From an uncultured Collinsella sp. (GTDB lineage: Bacteria; Actinomycetota; Coriobacteriia; Coriobacteriales; Coriobacteriaceae), in the NCBI GenBank assembly GCA_902492235.1, contig CABUKS010000033.1:1-19867 (forward strand): a DNA stretch of 19,867 bases, read 5' to 3'. The notes below the pieces were generated by a model that was not told the DNA's origin, made no database searches, and saw only the letters and a list, made by a program, of their open reading frames with translations. Positions 4,885 to 12,546 of this stretch are shown here, one piece after another. The stretch's first letter is position 1. Each line of letters begins with the position of its first letter. The translations under genes were made by a program, and so were the position numbers.

Positions 4885-7398
4885 ATGCATATGCCGAGCA
4901 AAATCGAAAAAAAGCAAGCCGCCGCAAAGCTGCGCAAACCGCCGCGCGACTTCTCGTACACGCAGAACCGAGAGCTCAGCTGGCTACGCTTTGACAACCG
5001 TGTGCTCGACGAGGCTTTTGATGAGTCCGTGCCGCTGTTCGAGCGCCTTAAGTTCGTCTCGATCTTCGAGTCAAACCTCGATGAGTTCCTCATGGTGCGC
5101 GTGGGTGGTCTGTCCGACCTTGCCGAGCTCAAAAAGCAACCTGTCGACAACAAGAGCAATATGACCGCCTCCGAACAGGTCGATGCTGTCATGGCAGAGC
5201 TGCCCGGGCTCCTTACCCGTTGGGAGTCCATCTTTAAGAACATCGAGGGCAAGCTCGACACCCTGGGCGTTCACCGCGCCCGGATCGATTCGCTTACGCC
5301 CGAGGAGCGCACCTTTGTAACCCGCTACTTCCAGGCCTACGTGTCGCCGGTCATCTCACCGCTGGTGATCGACCCGCGCCACCCCTTCCCCAACCTGCGC
5401 AACGGCGCACTCTACCTGGCGTGCGGCCTGGACGGCGTCACCGACGAGGAAAGTCTGCTGGGCCTGATCGAGATTCCCGCCTCGATGAACCGCGTGGTCG
5501 AGATCCCCTCGCCCACCGGCACCTACTCCTACATTCTGCTCGAGGACGTCATCCTCGCCTGCCTGGACAGCTGCTTTGGCTCCTATAAGCCGCTCGACCG
5601 CGCGCTCATCCGCGTCACCCGCAACGCCGACATCGATCCGGACGGCGAGGGCGTCGAGGAGGAAGAGGACTACCGCCAGCATATGAAGCGCATCCTCAAG
5701 AAACGCTTGCGCCTGCAGCCGGTGGTGCTCGCCGTATCGGGCTCGCTCGAAAAGCCAACGCTCAAGACTATCCGCAAGGCGCTCGAGCTCTCACGTCGCT
5801 CGGTCTTTACCTGCGATATCCCGCTCAACCTGGGCTATGTCTTTGGCATTGAGGGCAAGATTCCCGAGCACCTGCGCAACGAGCTGCTCTTTACGCCGTT
5901 TAAGCCGCAGCCCAATCCCACCATCGATATGACCCGCTCCATCCGAGAGCAGGTACTTCAGCACGACAAGCTGCTCTTTTACCCTTACGAGGCCATGAAC
6001 CCCTTCCTGGATCTGGTGCACGAGGCCGCCTACGACCCCGAGTGCATCTCGCTGCGTATCACGCTCTACCGCGTGGCCAAGCAGAGCCGCCTGTGCGAGT
6101 CGCTGATCGATGCCGCCGAAAACGGCAAAGAGGTCACGGTGCTCATGGAGCTCCGCGCCCGCTTCGACGAGCAGAACAACATCGAGTGGGCCGAGCGTCT
6201 GGAAGAGGCAGGCTGCACCGTCATCTACGGCTCCGAGGGCTTTAAGTGCCACTCCAAGATCTGCCAGCTCACCTATCGCGAGGGCATGGCGCTTACACGC
6301 CTGACGCTGTTGGGCACCGGCAACTTTAACGAGAAGACGGCCAAGCTCTACAGCGACTTTATGCTCATGACCGCCCATCCCGGCATCGGCGAGGACGCCA
6401 ACTTGTTCTTCCGCAACCTGTCGCTGGGCAACCTGCGCGGCGATTATCGCTTCCTGGGCGTGGCGCCGGTGGGCCTCAAGCCGCTCATCATGCGCGGCCT
6501 GGACCGCGAGATCCAGCGCGCCCTTGTCGGCGAGCCTGCCCGTGTGTTCTTTAAGCTCAACTCGCTCACCGACCGCGAGGTCATCGACAAGATCGCCGAG
6601 GCATCGTGCGCAGGAGTTCGCGTGGACATGATCATCCGCGGCATCTCGTGCCTCAAGCCGGGCGTTCCGGGCAAGACCGAGAATGTGCATGTCCGTTCTA
6701 TCGTCGGACGCTTTTTGGAGCATGCGCGCGTTTACGCCTTTGGCGTGGACTCGGACATGATCTATCTGAGCTCGGCCGACATGATGACGCGCAACACCGA
6801 GCACCGCGTGGAGATCGCCTTCCCCGTGCTCGACCCCACCTGCCGTGCCCTGGTCCATAAGTACATGAGCATGCAGCTGCGCGACAACGTGAAGGCCCGC
6901 AGCCTCACGAGCGACGGCACCTGGGTCCCCGTGGAGCGTGCAGAGGATGAGAAACCCTTCAACTCGCAGGAAGCCCTGCTGGAGCGTGCCTATCGCAACG
7001 CCGAGGCCGCCGCGCAACAGCGCGCACTGGAGAAGGAACGTGTGGCCGAAGAGGCTATTCAGGCCGAGGTTGAGCGCGAGGCAGTTGTCGAGCCCACTGT
7101 CGAGCCGGAAGCGGTTGCCGCTCCCCCGGTGAATGAGCCCGAGGCTGCCGCAGAGCCCGCCGCGGAGAAAGCGCCCGAGGTTCAGAAGGTCCAGGCGACC
7201 GTCATTGAGCCCGAGCCTGCACCTGCACCTCAGCCCGAGCCGCAGTTCACCAAGCCCGCACCCGAGACGAGCGCCCGTCGCGATAAGCCCGCCGGCAAAA
7301 CCAAGGCCATCGAGCGCCATCGCCCCGGCCGCGTGCGCATGGGCCTGGGCCTGATCGGTCTGGGTCTTAAGACGCTCATTACCGGTAAGACGAAATAG
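4885..7398 (+). CDS. ppk: Polyphosphate kinase 1 with C-terminal tail
   Basis: Reversibly transfers the gamma-phosphate of ATP to polyphosphate. Recognised from NRELSWLRFDNRVLDEA at the N-terminus, SNLDEFLMVRVGGL, YRVAKQSR, RARFDEQNNIEWAERL, GTGNFNEKTAKLY and LEHARVYAF. Counting from the arginines Arg396 and Arg426 (E. coli Arg375 and Arg405), spacing is ungapped to His456 (E. coli His435, the phosphorylated residue) and His613 (His592). The second active-site histidine, His454 in E. coli, is Leu475 here. At 837 residues it is longer than the usual roughly 700. Residues from about 705 form an Ala/Glu/Pro-rich low-complexity tail ending in a basic, hydrophobic segment (RPGRVRMGLGLIGLGLKTLI). 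ATG at 4885 or 4891 could be the start. A strong terminator follows. Confidence 0.95.
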   Translation: MHMPSKIEKKQAAAKLRKPPRDFSYTQNRELSWLRFDNRVLDEAFDESVPLFERLKFVSIFESNLDEFLMVRVGGLSDLAELKKQPVDNKSNMTASEQVDAVMAELPGLLTRWESIFKNIEGKLDTLGVHRARIDSLTPEERTFVTRYFQAYVSPVISPLVIDPRHPFPNLRNGALYLACGLDGVTDEESLLGLIEIPASMNRVVEIPSPTGTYSYILLEDVILACLDSCFGSYKPLDRALIRVTRNADIDPDGEGVEEEEDYRQHMKRILKKRLRLQPVVLAVSGSLEKPTLKTIRKALELSRRSVFTCDIPLNLGYVFGIEGKIPEHLRNELLFTPFKPQPNPTIDMTRSIREQVLQHDKLLFYPYEAMNPFLDLVHEAAYDPECISLRITLYRVAKQSRLCESLIDAAENGKEVTVLMELRARFDEQNNIEWAERLEEAGCTVIYGSEGFKCHSKICQLTYREGMALTRLTLLGTGNFNEKTAKLYSDFMLMTAHPGIGEDANLFFRNLSLGNLRGDYRFLGVAPVGLKPLIMRGLDREIQRALVGEPARVFFKLNSLTDREVIDKIAEASCAGVRVDMIIRGISCLKPGVPGKTENVHVRSIVGRFLEHARVYAFGVDSDMIYLSSADMMTRNTEHRVEIAFPVLDPTCRALVHKYMSMQLRDNVKARSLTSDGTWVPVERAEDEKPFNSQEALLERAYRNAEAAAQQRALEKERVAEEAIQAEVEREAVVEPTVEPEAVAAPPVNEPEAAAEPAAEKAPEVQKVQATVIEPEPAPAPQPEPQFTKPAPETSARRDKPAGKTKAIERHRPGRVRMGLGLIGLGLKTLITGKTK

Positions 7399-7421
7399 TC
7401 GTTTGTAAAAGCAGTTTGTAG

Positions 7422-7465
7422 AAGCGTCCCGCATTTGAGGAAAGCCTCGGATGCGGGGCGCTTTT
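7422..7465 (+). terminator. Intrinsic terminator of ppk
   Basis: A 12-bp stem AGCGTCCCGCAT with ATGCGGGGCGCT (one G-U pair), an inner GAGG/CCTC pairing, then TTTT, starting about 25 nt after the ppk stop. Confidence 0.85.
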
Positions 7466-7511
7466 CCCTGCTACCATGGTGCGAACAACAACGCGAATGA
7501 CAGGCAGGGAT

Positions 7512-8825
7512 ATGAAGCTCACTATAGAATCGATGACCTACGGCGCCGACGGGCTGGCGCACGCCGACAACGGCAAGGCCGTCTTTGTGCAGGGCGCCGT
7601 GGCAGGCGACACCGTCGAGGCCGAGGTCATGCAGGACGGCAAGTCGTTCATGCGCGCCCGCGCCACCGAGATTCTGGAGCCAAGCCCCGATCGCATTCAG
7701 CCTCCCTGCCCCTTCGTGGGCATCTGCGGCGGCTGCTCGTGGGGCAATCTCTCACGCACGGCACAGCTCGCCGCCAAGGAGCAAAACCTGCGCTCCACGC
7801 TCGAACGCATCGGCAAGTTCGCTCCTGAGCAGGTCGATGAGCTGGTGCAGCCCATCTGCCACACCAAGGACGACTGGGGCTACCGCAATAAAATCGAGCT
7901 CGAACCGACCGTCGTCAACGGTCGCGTGCGCCTTGGCATGCACGGCGTCGATCCCAGCAAAATCGTGACCGTCGATTCGTGCCCGCTGTTCGACAAGCGT
8001 TTTCCCAAGGCGCTCAAATCGGTCGTCGGCGCACTCAACTATCTAAGCGGCAGCCATGACTTGGGGCTCGAACGCGTGGGCATTCGCGCATCGCGCCGCA
8101 CCAAGGCACTCGAGGTCGCACTCTGGACGCCCACAGGCTCTTTTCCGCGCTCGCAGGTCTCCCGTGTGCTGGCGGACGCCGCTCATCCCACGAGCATCGT
8201 GCGTGTGATGAGCAAGGGCGAAAAGAAAGCCCGCCGTGTCTCCAAAGTCGAGATGCTCGCCGGCGAGGGCTCGTGGACCGAGAATATCGCCGAAGGCCAG
8301 ATGCGCTTATCTGCCCCGTCGTTTTTCCAGGTCAACACCAAGGGCGCCGAGATTTTGATTGAGCTCGTTATGGACGCCCTCGACCCGCAGGAAGACGAAC
8401 TGGCCGTGGACCTGTACTGCGGTGCCGGCACCTTTACCCTGCCGCTCGCCCGCCGCTGTGATTTTGTCGCCGCCGTCGAGGCCTACGGCCCGGCCGTGCG
8501 CGACCTGCGTCGCAACCTGGAGATCAACAAGCTCGATAACGTCGACGTCATCGGCGGCGACGCGGTGCGCGAGTTCCCCGATCAGGACGCCGACGTCTTG
8601 GTGGTCGACCCGCCGCGCGCAGGCCTCGCCCCCGAAGCGATCGACCTTATCGCCAACACGAGTGCCCGCGATGTCGCCTACGTGAGCTGCGACCCGGCCA
8701 CCCTGGCGCGCGATCTCAAACGCTTTGTCGAAGAAGGCACCTTCTCCCCCGTAAAGATCACGCCAGTCGACCTGTTCCCACAAACCTTCCACTGCGAGAC
8801 CGTCGTCCACCTTAGGCGCAACTAG
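7512..8825 (+). CDS. rlmD: 23S rRNA (uracil-C5)-methyltransferase, TrmA/RlmD family
   Basis: SAM-dependent m5U methyltransferase acting on RNA. From the ATG at 7512 (437 residues) it begins with a TRAM-like domain (MKLTIESMTYGADGLAHADNG). An iron-sulfur motif PCPFVGICGGCSWG follows, with Cys66, Cys72 and Cys75. The methyltransferase domain has DLYCGAGTF from residue 300, VDPPRAGL, and YVSCDPATLARD with catalytic Cys393. The end QTFHCETVVHLRR is typical. The frame is open 12 codons further upstream to an ATG at 7476, but those codons start right after the ppk terminator and match nothing in the family. Family assignment is firm; whether the target is U1939, U747, both or a tRNA cannot be read from sequence. 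It stands alone between ppk and the DJ-1 gene. Confidence 0.9.
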   Translation: MKLTIESMTYGADGLAHADNGKAVFVQGAVAGDTVEAEVMQDGKSFMRARATEILEPSPDRIQPPCPFVGICGGCSWGNLSRTAQLAAKEQNLRSTLERIGKFAPEQVDELVQPICHTKDDWGYRNKIELEPTVVNGRVRLGMHGVDPSKIVTVDSCPLFDKRFPKALKSVVGALNYLSGSHDLGLERVGIRASRRTKALEVALWTPTGSFPRSQVSRVLADAAHPTSIVRVMSKGEKKARRVSKVEMLAGEGSWTENIAEGQMRLSAPSFFQVNTKGAEILIELVMDALDPQEDELAVDLYCGAGTFTLPLARRCDFVAAVEAYGPAVRDLRRNLEINKLDNVDVIGGDAVREFPDQDADVLVVDPPRAGLAPEAIDLIANTSARDVAYVSCDPATLARDLKRFVEEGTFSPVKITPVDLFPQTFHCETVVHLRRN

Positions 8826-8866
8826 CCACTTAATCATTGCTCAGAAAAATCATTGGGAAATCGAGC

Positions 8867-8895
8867 GTGGCAAGCGGAGGTCTTCGGGGTATAAG
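8867..8895 (+). promoter_or_regulatory. Promoter of the DJ-1/maf operon
   Basis: GTGGCA (8867-8872), a 17-bp spacer and TATAAG (8890-8895). A start near 8903 supports translation from the ATG at 8932 rather than 8908. Confidence 0.5.
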
Positions 8896-8931
8896 ACGGC
8901 TAATTGTATGCCGCCTATGAAAGGAACCCTC

Positions 8932-9474
8932 ATGCCCAGCGTTGCCGTTCTCGCCGCCGATGGCTTTGAAACTATTGAATGCTTGACCATGGTCGATGTC
9001 ATGCGTCGCGGCGGCGTGCGTGCCACGCTCGTCTCGATTATGCCCACGCGTGAGGTCGTAAGCTCGCTGCAGATCCCCGTGACCTGCGATGCGCTCTTTG
9101 ATGAGATCAACTTTGACGAGTACGACTGCGTCGTGCTGCCCGGCGGCCTGCCCGGTGCCACCAACCTGCGCGCCGATCAGCGTGTCTGCGACGTGGTCTG
9201 CGAGTTCGCCGCGACCAAGCACGTCGCCGCCATCTGCGCCGCCCCGTTTATCCTGGGCGAGCTCGACCTACTCGAGGGGCGCCACGCCACGTGCTTCCCT
9301 GGCTTTGAGAAAAGCTTCCCCGAAGGCGCCTATACTGGCGAGAAGGTCACGCAAGACGGCAACATCATCACTGCCAGCGGCATGGCACAGTCACTCCCCT
9401 TTGCATTGGAGCTGCTGCGCACGCTCGCTGGCGACAAGGCCGTCGAGAAGGTCGCCGAGGGCATCCAACTATGA
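8932..9474 (+). CDS. DJ-1/PfpI family protein
   Basis: A 180-residue member of the DJ-1/ThiJ/PfpI superfamily, as in YajL and human DJ-1, linked to protein or metabolite deglycation, glyoxalase or oxidative-stress functions. The nucleophile elbow AAICAAPFIL places the conserved cysteine at 102. VVLPGGLPGA (68-76) and an acidic partner near residue 16 (GFETIE) are also present. The start at 8932 is preceded by AAAGGA 7 nt upstream; a start at 8908 would add eight residues without a ribosome site. Its stop overlaps the maf start (ATGA), so the two are translationally coupled. The exact substrate is not predictable. Confidence 0.9.
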   Translation: MPSVAVLAADGFETIECLTMVDVMRRGGVRATLVSIMPTREVVSSLQIPVTCDALFDEINFDEYDCVVLPGGLPGATNLRADQRVCDVVCEFAATKHVAAICAAPFILGELDLLEGRHATCFPGFEKSFPEGAYTGEKVTQDGNIITASGMAQSLPFALELLRTLAGDKAVEKVAEGIQL

Positions 9475-10052
9475 TTTTGGCTTCGCAATCGCCGCGCCGC
9501 ATAGAGCTGATGCGCGAGGCAGGCTACAACATTCGCGTGATTCCCGCGGATATCGACGAAACGCCCTTTGATGGCGAGGCCCCGCTCACGCTTGTCGAGC
9601 GCTTGGCACGCGCCAAGGCGGCTGCCGTTGCTGCCGAGTATGCCGAGCCCAAAGAACTGACGGTCGCGGCCGACACCATCGTCACCTTCGACGGCAAGAT
9701 TTTGGGCAAGCCGGCAACCGAGGGCGAGGCGCGCACCATGCTCCGTGAGCTTTCGGGCCGCACGCACCAGGTCGCAACCGGCGTCTGCATCGTTAAGGCA
9801 GGCGATACGGCCGCCCCGCATGCCGCCGAGAGCCTGTCGTTTGTCGATGTGACCGACGTGACATTCTACGAGCTCACCGACGAGCAGATCGAGCACTACG
9901 TTGCCTCGGGTGAGCCCATGGATAAGGCAGGCGCCTACGGCATCCAGGGCACAGGCGGCCGCATGCTCGTGCACGATATTTCGGGCGACTTCTATAACGT
10001 AGTGGGCCTACCCATCGCCCGCGTCGCGCGCGCGATTCAAAAACTCTCGTAA
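9471..10052 (+). CDS. maf: Maf-like nucleoside triphosphate pyrophosphatase
   Basis: House-cleaning hydrolase of non-canonical or methylated nucleoside triphosphates (dTTP/UTP or m7GTP type), historically linked to septum inhibition. The 193 residues are normal length. Signatures are ASQSPRR (4-10), AADTIV (66-71) with the acidic Asp68, GKP at 79-81, SGRTHQVATG and DKAGAYGIQGTGG. The ATG overlaps the stop of the DJ-1 gene by 4 nt, giving a two-gene operon closed by the hairpin at 10061-10083. Substrate subclass cannot be fixed with certainty. Confidence 0.93.
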   Translation: MILASQSPRRIELMREAGYNIRVIPADIDETPFDGEAPLTLVERLARAKAAAVAAEYAEPKELTVAADTIVTFDGKILGKPATEGEARTMLRELSGRTHQVATGVCIVKAGDTAAPHAAESLSFVDVTDVTFYELTDEQIEHYVASGEPMDKAGAYGIQGTGGRMLVHDISGDFYNVVGLPIARVARAIQKLS

Positions 10053-10060
10053 TTGCATCT

Positions 10061-10089
10061 GGCGCTGGGTATTCCCCAGCGCCTACAAT
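10061..10089 (+). terminator. Intrinsic terminator of the DJ-1/maf operon
   Basis: A perfect 9-bp stem GGCGCTGGG with CCCAGCGCC and a 5-nt loop, then TACAATTTT. TACAAT (10084-10089) could also serve as the -10 of the peptidase gene, but no good -35 is visible. Confidence 0.75.
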
Positions 10090-10153
10090 TTTGGCGTACC
10101 GTACGGATCCCGACCGGGCACAAGGCGCGGCGGAAAACCGATAGGAGTTAAAC

Positions 10154-11155
10154 ATGGATACACCGCTCGAGGCCATTGACGTCTGCAATGTCGATGGCTT
10201 TTGCTATGGCAACTATACGGACGATGAGGCAGGCACCGGTTGCACCGTAATCGTGGCACCCGAGGGCGCCACCGGCGGCGTTGACGTTCGCGGTGGCGCT
10301 CCCGCTTCGCGCGAGACCGACCTGCTACGACCCGAGAACACCGTCGACAAGGTCCACGCCGTCTGCCTTTCGGGCGGATCGGCCTTTGGCCTCGAAGCTG
10401 CAAGCGGCGTCGCTCGCGAGCTTGAGAGACGCGGCATCGGCCTTCCCGTCGGCCCCACGCAGGTGCCTATCGTGTGCTCCAGCTGTATCTTCGATCTCGC
10501 CTTTGGTAACCCCACCGTTCGCCCCGACATTGAGGCCGGCATCGCCGCCGTGCGCGAAGCACTCGACCACACCCCCACCAAGCTCGAACAGGGCAACGTA
10601 GGCGCCGGCACGGGCGCTACCGTGGGTAAGCTCATGGGGCCTGCCACCTGCATGAAGGCCGGCCTTGGAGCTGCCGCCGTGGCACTCGGCCCTGTTAAGG
10701 TGGGCGCCGTGGTCTCGGTCAACGCCTGCGGCAACGTTGTCGACCCCTTCACCGGCGAGTGGGTCGCCGGTATGCGCGCCGCGGCCGATAGCGACCAGAT
10801 CGTCGACATGGAACTCGCAGCCTTTGCCGCCGCCGGATCCATGCAGATGCCGCTCGACCGCACCAACACCACCATCAGCTGCATCGTCACCAACGTGGAA
10901 CTCACTAAGGCACAAGCCACCAAGGTCTCCCAGATGGCCGCAGACGCCTACGCACACGCCATCCGTCCCACGCACACCACCAACGACGGCGACACCATCT
11001 ACACCCTCGCCAGCGGCAGACTGGGCACCCAGGCAAGCGCCACCGTTCCCCTAGACCTGCTGGGCATGCTCGCAGTAAGGGCCCTACAGACCGCCATCGT
11101 AAACGGAGCCAAAACCGCCAAAACCTCCCACGGCATCCCGGGTGCTGCGAAGTAA
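10154..11155 (+). CDS. P1 family peptidase (DmpA/NylC-like N-terminal nucleophile hydrolase)
   Basis: A 333-residue member of the S58/P1 family (DmpA aminopeptidase/esterase, BapA beta-peptidase, NylC oligomer hydrolase). These proteins cut themselves to expose an N-terminal Ser or Thr nucleophile. The signatures LSGGSAFGLEAASGV, GNVGAGTGATVGK, VVSVNACGNVVDP and LDRTNTTISCIVTN are all present. By analogy with NylC, self-cleavage would fall between Asn238 and Thr239. The start has AGGAG 6 nt upstream. No signal peptide is seen, so it is probably cytosolic. The natural substrate is unknown. Nested palindrome A begins 13 nt after the stop. Confidence 0.9.
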   Translation: MDTPLEAIDVCNVDGFCYGNYTDDEAGTGCTVIVAPEGATGGVDVRGGAPASRETDLLRPENTVDKVHAVCLSGGSAFGLEAASGVARELERRGIGLPVGPTQVPIVCSSCIFDLAFGNPTVRPDIEAGIAAVREALDHTPTKLEQGNVGAGTGATVGKLMGPATCMKAGLGAAAVALGPVKVGAVVSVNACGNVVDPFTGEWVAGMRAAADSDQIVDMELAAFAAAGSMQMPLDRTNTTISCIVTNVELTKAQATKVSQMAADAYAHAIRPTHTTNDGDTIYTLASGRLGTQASATVPLDLLGMLAVRALQTAIVNGAKTAKTSHGIPGAAK

Positions 11156-11167
11156 ACCAGCTCGTCC

Positions 11168-11292
11168 GGTTGCCCGGTGGGTCTTGGTTATGTTTGCTGC
11201 TCTACAGTCCTGGCTCGCACGAAGAGCACATTAAGTGCTCTTCGGCTCGTGCGGAACTCGCGACAAACATAACCAAGACCCACCGGGCAACC
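11168..11292 (+). repeat. Nested palindrome A (3' element of the P1 peptidase gene)
   Basis: A perfect 29-bp outer inverted repeat (11168-11196 with 11264-11292) encloses a 67-nt core. The core contains the inner stem CGAAGAGCAC (11220-11229) and GTGCTCTTCG (11235-11244), with CGCACG/CGTGCG as a further pairing. It carries ACAGTCCTG at 11204-11212 and CGTGCGGAACTCG at 11248-11260, both also found in element B. The outer arm begins with a small palindrome of its own (CCC-GGT-GGG). It has no clear T-tract, so it is not an ordinary terminator. Its polarity is that of the gene ending 13 nt upstream. Confidence 0.85.
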
Positions 11293-11318
11293 TACCAACC
11301 AGATTCTCTTCAGCCCAG

Positions 11319-11359
11319 GCACCTTTGTACCGCGCGTCGAAGATCTTCAAATTCAACTG
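11319..11359 (+). pseudogene. Remnant of a glycosyltransferase C-terminus
   Basis: The plus strand encodes LYRASKIFKFN in one frame (ending at 11357), followed by a cysteine codon rather than a stop. The true GT2 gene on the other strand ends IYRLASKIFKFN-stop. The last 19 nt are identical (11339-11357 with 11517-11535, inverted). The upstream differences over CGx GCx TCx are all third-position, plus one missing codon. This fits a degraded 3' end of a paralogous gene, or an inverted duplication. Confidence 0.55.
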
Positions 11360-11383
11360 TCACACAAAGCGAGACATAGCAGA

Positions 11384-11492
11384 GGACCCCTGGTCCTTAA
11401 CTTGATACGAGTTCCGCACGCAAAGGAGGCGCCAGTGGCGCCTCCGTCTTGCGCAGGACTGTTTGAAGTAGCAAGTTAAGGACCAGGGGTCC
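11384..11492 (-). repeat. Nested palindrome B (3' element of the glycosyltransferase gene)
   Basis: A perfect 21-bp outer inverted repeat (11384-11404 with 11472-11492), extendable by 3 bp after one mismatch, encloses a 67-nt core. The inner stem is GGAGGCGCC (11425-11433) with GGCGCCTCC (11437-11445). Read on the minus strand it has ACAGTCCTG (11462-11454) and CGTGCGGAACTCG (11420-11408), exactly as element A has on the plus strand. Its polarity therefore follows the glycosyltransferase whose stop is 23 nt away. Arms and hairpin differ from A. The arm head is the palindrome GGACC-CCT-GGTCC. Confidence 0.85.
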
Positions 11493-11514
11493 CCGTTACC
11501 CGAGCGTTTCTGTA

Positions 11515-12546
11515 CTAGTTGAATTTGAAGATCTTTGAGGCAAGACGGTATATGCCGATTGTGGTTTTGTCTCCAGCCCGTCCACGCAGATTGGTGAAGA
11601 ACCCGACCACGCCGTAGCGGGCACGACGATACATGCGCTCGTCGTAGGCCTTCAAATCATTCCACAGCGTCTTTAGGCGCTCGTCGGCGCAATCTTCCTC
11701 GGAAAGCTTGGTGAGCACCGAGCAGATCGCCATCATCATGGTGAAATAGCCCATCATGTACGAGCGCAGACGCGACGACTCAACATCGCTGTACAGGTGG
11801 TACGACTCCATCATGATGCGCGTCACACGGAACTGCTGGTCCAGACGCTTGACCATCGTGGCCTCGTTGACGCTCTGGCCCTCGCGACCGATAAAGTAGC
11901 GGTAGAGGTCGATGTCGGCGTAGTACATGGTCTTGCAACGCGGCAGCGGCACGTAGGCGTAGATGTTGTCCACATAGAACGTGTGCGGCGGCATGGGAAG
12001 GTTGGACTCGCGCAGCACATCCGTGCGATAGCACAGGCTGTGCATAAGAAGGTTCTGGTCCAGGCGGAAATGGCCGATCTGATCCCAGGAAAAGATCTTT
12101 TTGCGCGGCAGGGCAAATTTGTAGCCAATAGCGGTATGCGTGCCCTCGTAAACCTTCTCGTACACGTAGTTCGAGATAAACAGGTCAACGCGCTGGTCGC
12201 GCTCCTCAAAGCCACGCAGAATCGACAGCATGGTCGAAAGGGCAGCGCCGTCAAGCCAGTCGTCCGAGTCGACAACCTTGTAGTAGGTGCCCTGCGCCTC
12301 ACGCAAACCCGAGAGGACGGCAATACCGTGGCCGCCGTTCTCCTGGTGCACCGCGCGGATGATACCGGGATAACGGGCCTCCCACTCGTCGGCCTTGGCG
12401 GCCGTCTCGTCCTTGGAGCCGTCGTCCACCACGATAATCTCGATATCGGTGGCGTAATTGCTTCCCTCCAAGATGGAGGTGATGCAATGGTCCATGTCCT
12501 TGGCGGCGTTATACGAGGGAATACCGAATGTTATGACTTTATGCAT
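11515..12546 (-). CDS. GT2 family glycosyltransferase
   Basis: Inverting GT-A fold glycosyltransferase using a nucleotide sugar, probably in surface polysaccharide or teichoic-type polymer assembly. The start MHKVITFGIPSYN leads directly into the GT2 fold; VVDDGSKD (39-46) and the DxD-type DSDDW (93-97) are visible. The ATG at 12546 overlaps the glf stop by 8 nt. An alternative ATG at 12564 would add six residues. The overlap with glf suggests a galactofuranose-related product, but the acceptor cannot be predicted. At 343 residues it is complete; no transmembrane segment is obvious. The C-terminus is basic and aromatic (ASKIFKFN), and a near-identical copy of that end lies inverted beyond element B. 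Confidence 0.9.
   Translation of the reverse strand: MHKVITFGIPSYNAAKDMDHCITSILEGSNYATDIEIIVVDDGSKDETAAKADEWEARYPGIIRAVHQENGGHGIAVLSGLREAQGTYYKVVDSDDWLDGAALSTMLSILRGFEERDQRVDLFISNYVYEKVYEGTHTAIGYKFALPRKKIFSWDQIGHFRLDQNLLMHSLCYRTDVLRESNLPMPPHTFYVDNIYAYVPLPRCKTMYYADIDLYRYFIGREGQSVNEATMVKRLDQQFRVTRIMMESYHLYSDVESSRLRSYMMGYFTMMMAICSVLTKLSEEDCADERLKTLWNDLKAYDERMYRRARYGVVGFFTNLRGRAGDKTTIGIYRLASKIFKFN

Noticed and set aside
5791..7434. 547-codon frame antisense to ppk
   Set aside because: Overlaps a clearly functional ppk frame entirely; low-complexity His/Leu/Gly composition of an antisense frame.
11170..11379. 69-codon plus-strand frame through element A
   Set aside because: Runs through the palindrome and changes character across it; no ribosome site and no similarity recognised.
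11168..11492. Elements A and B as integron attC sites
   Set aside because: They sit after stop codons and have variable arms like attC, but lack GTTRRRY/RYYYAAC core sites, and the neighbouring genes are full-size housekeeping genes in both orientations.
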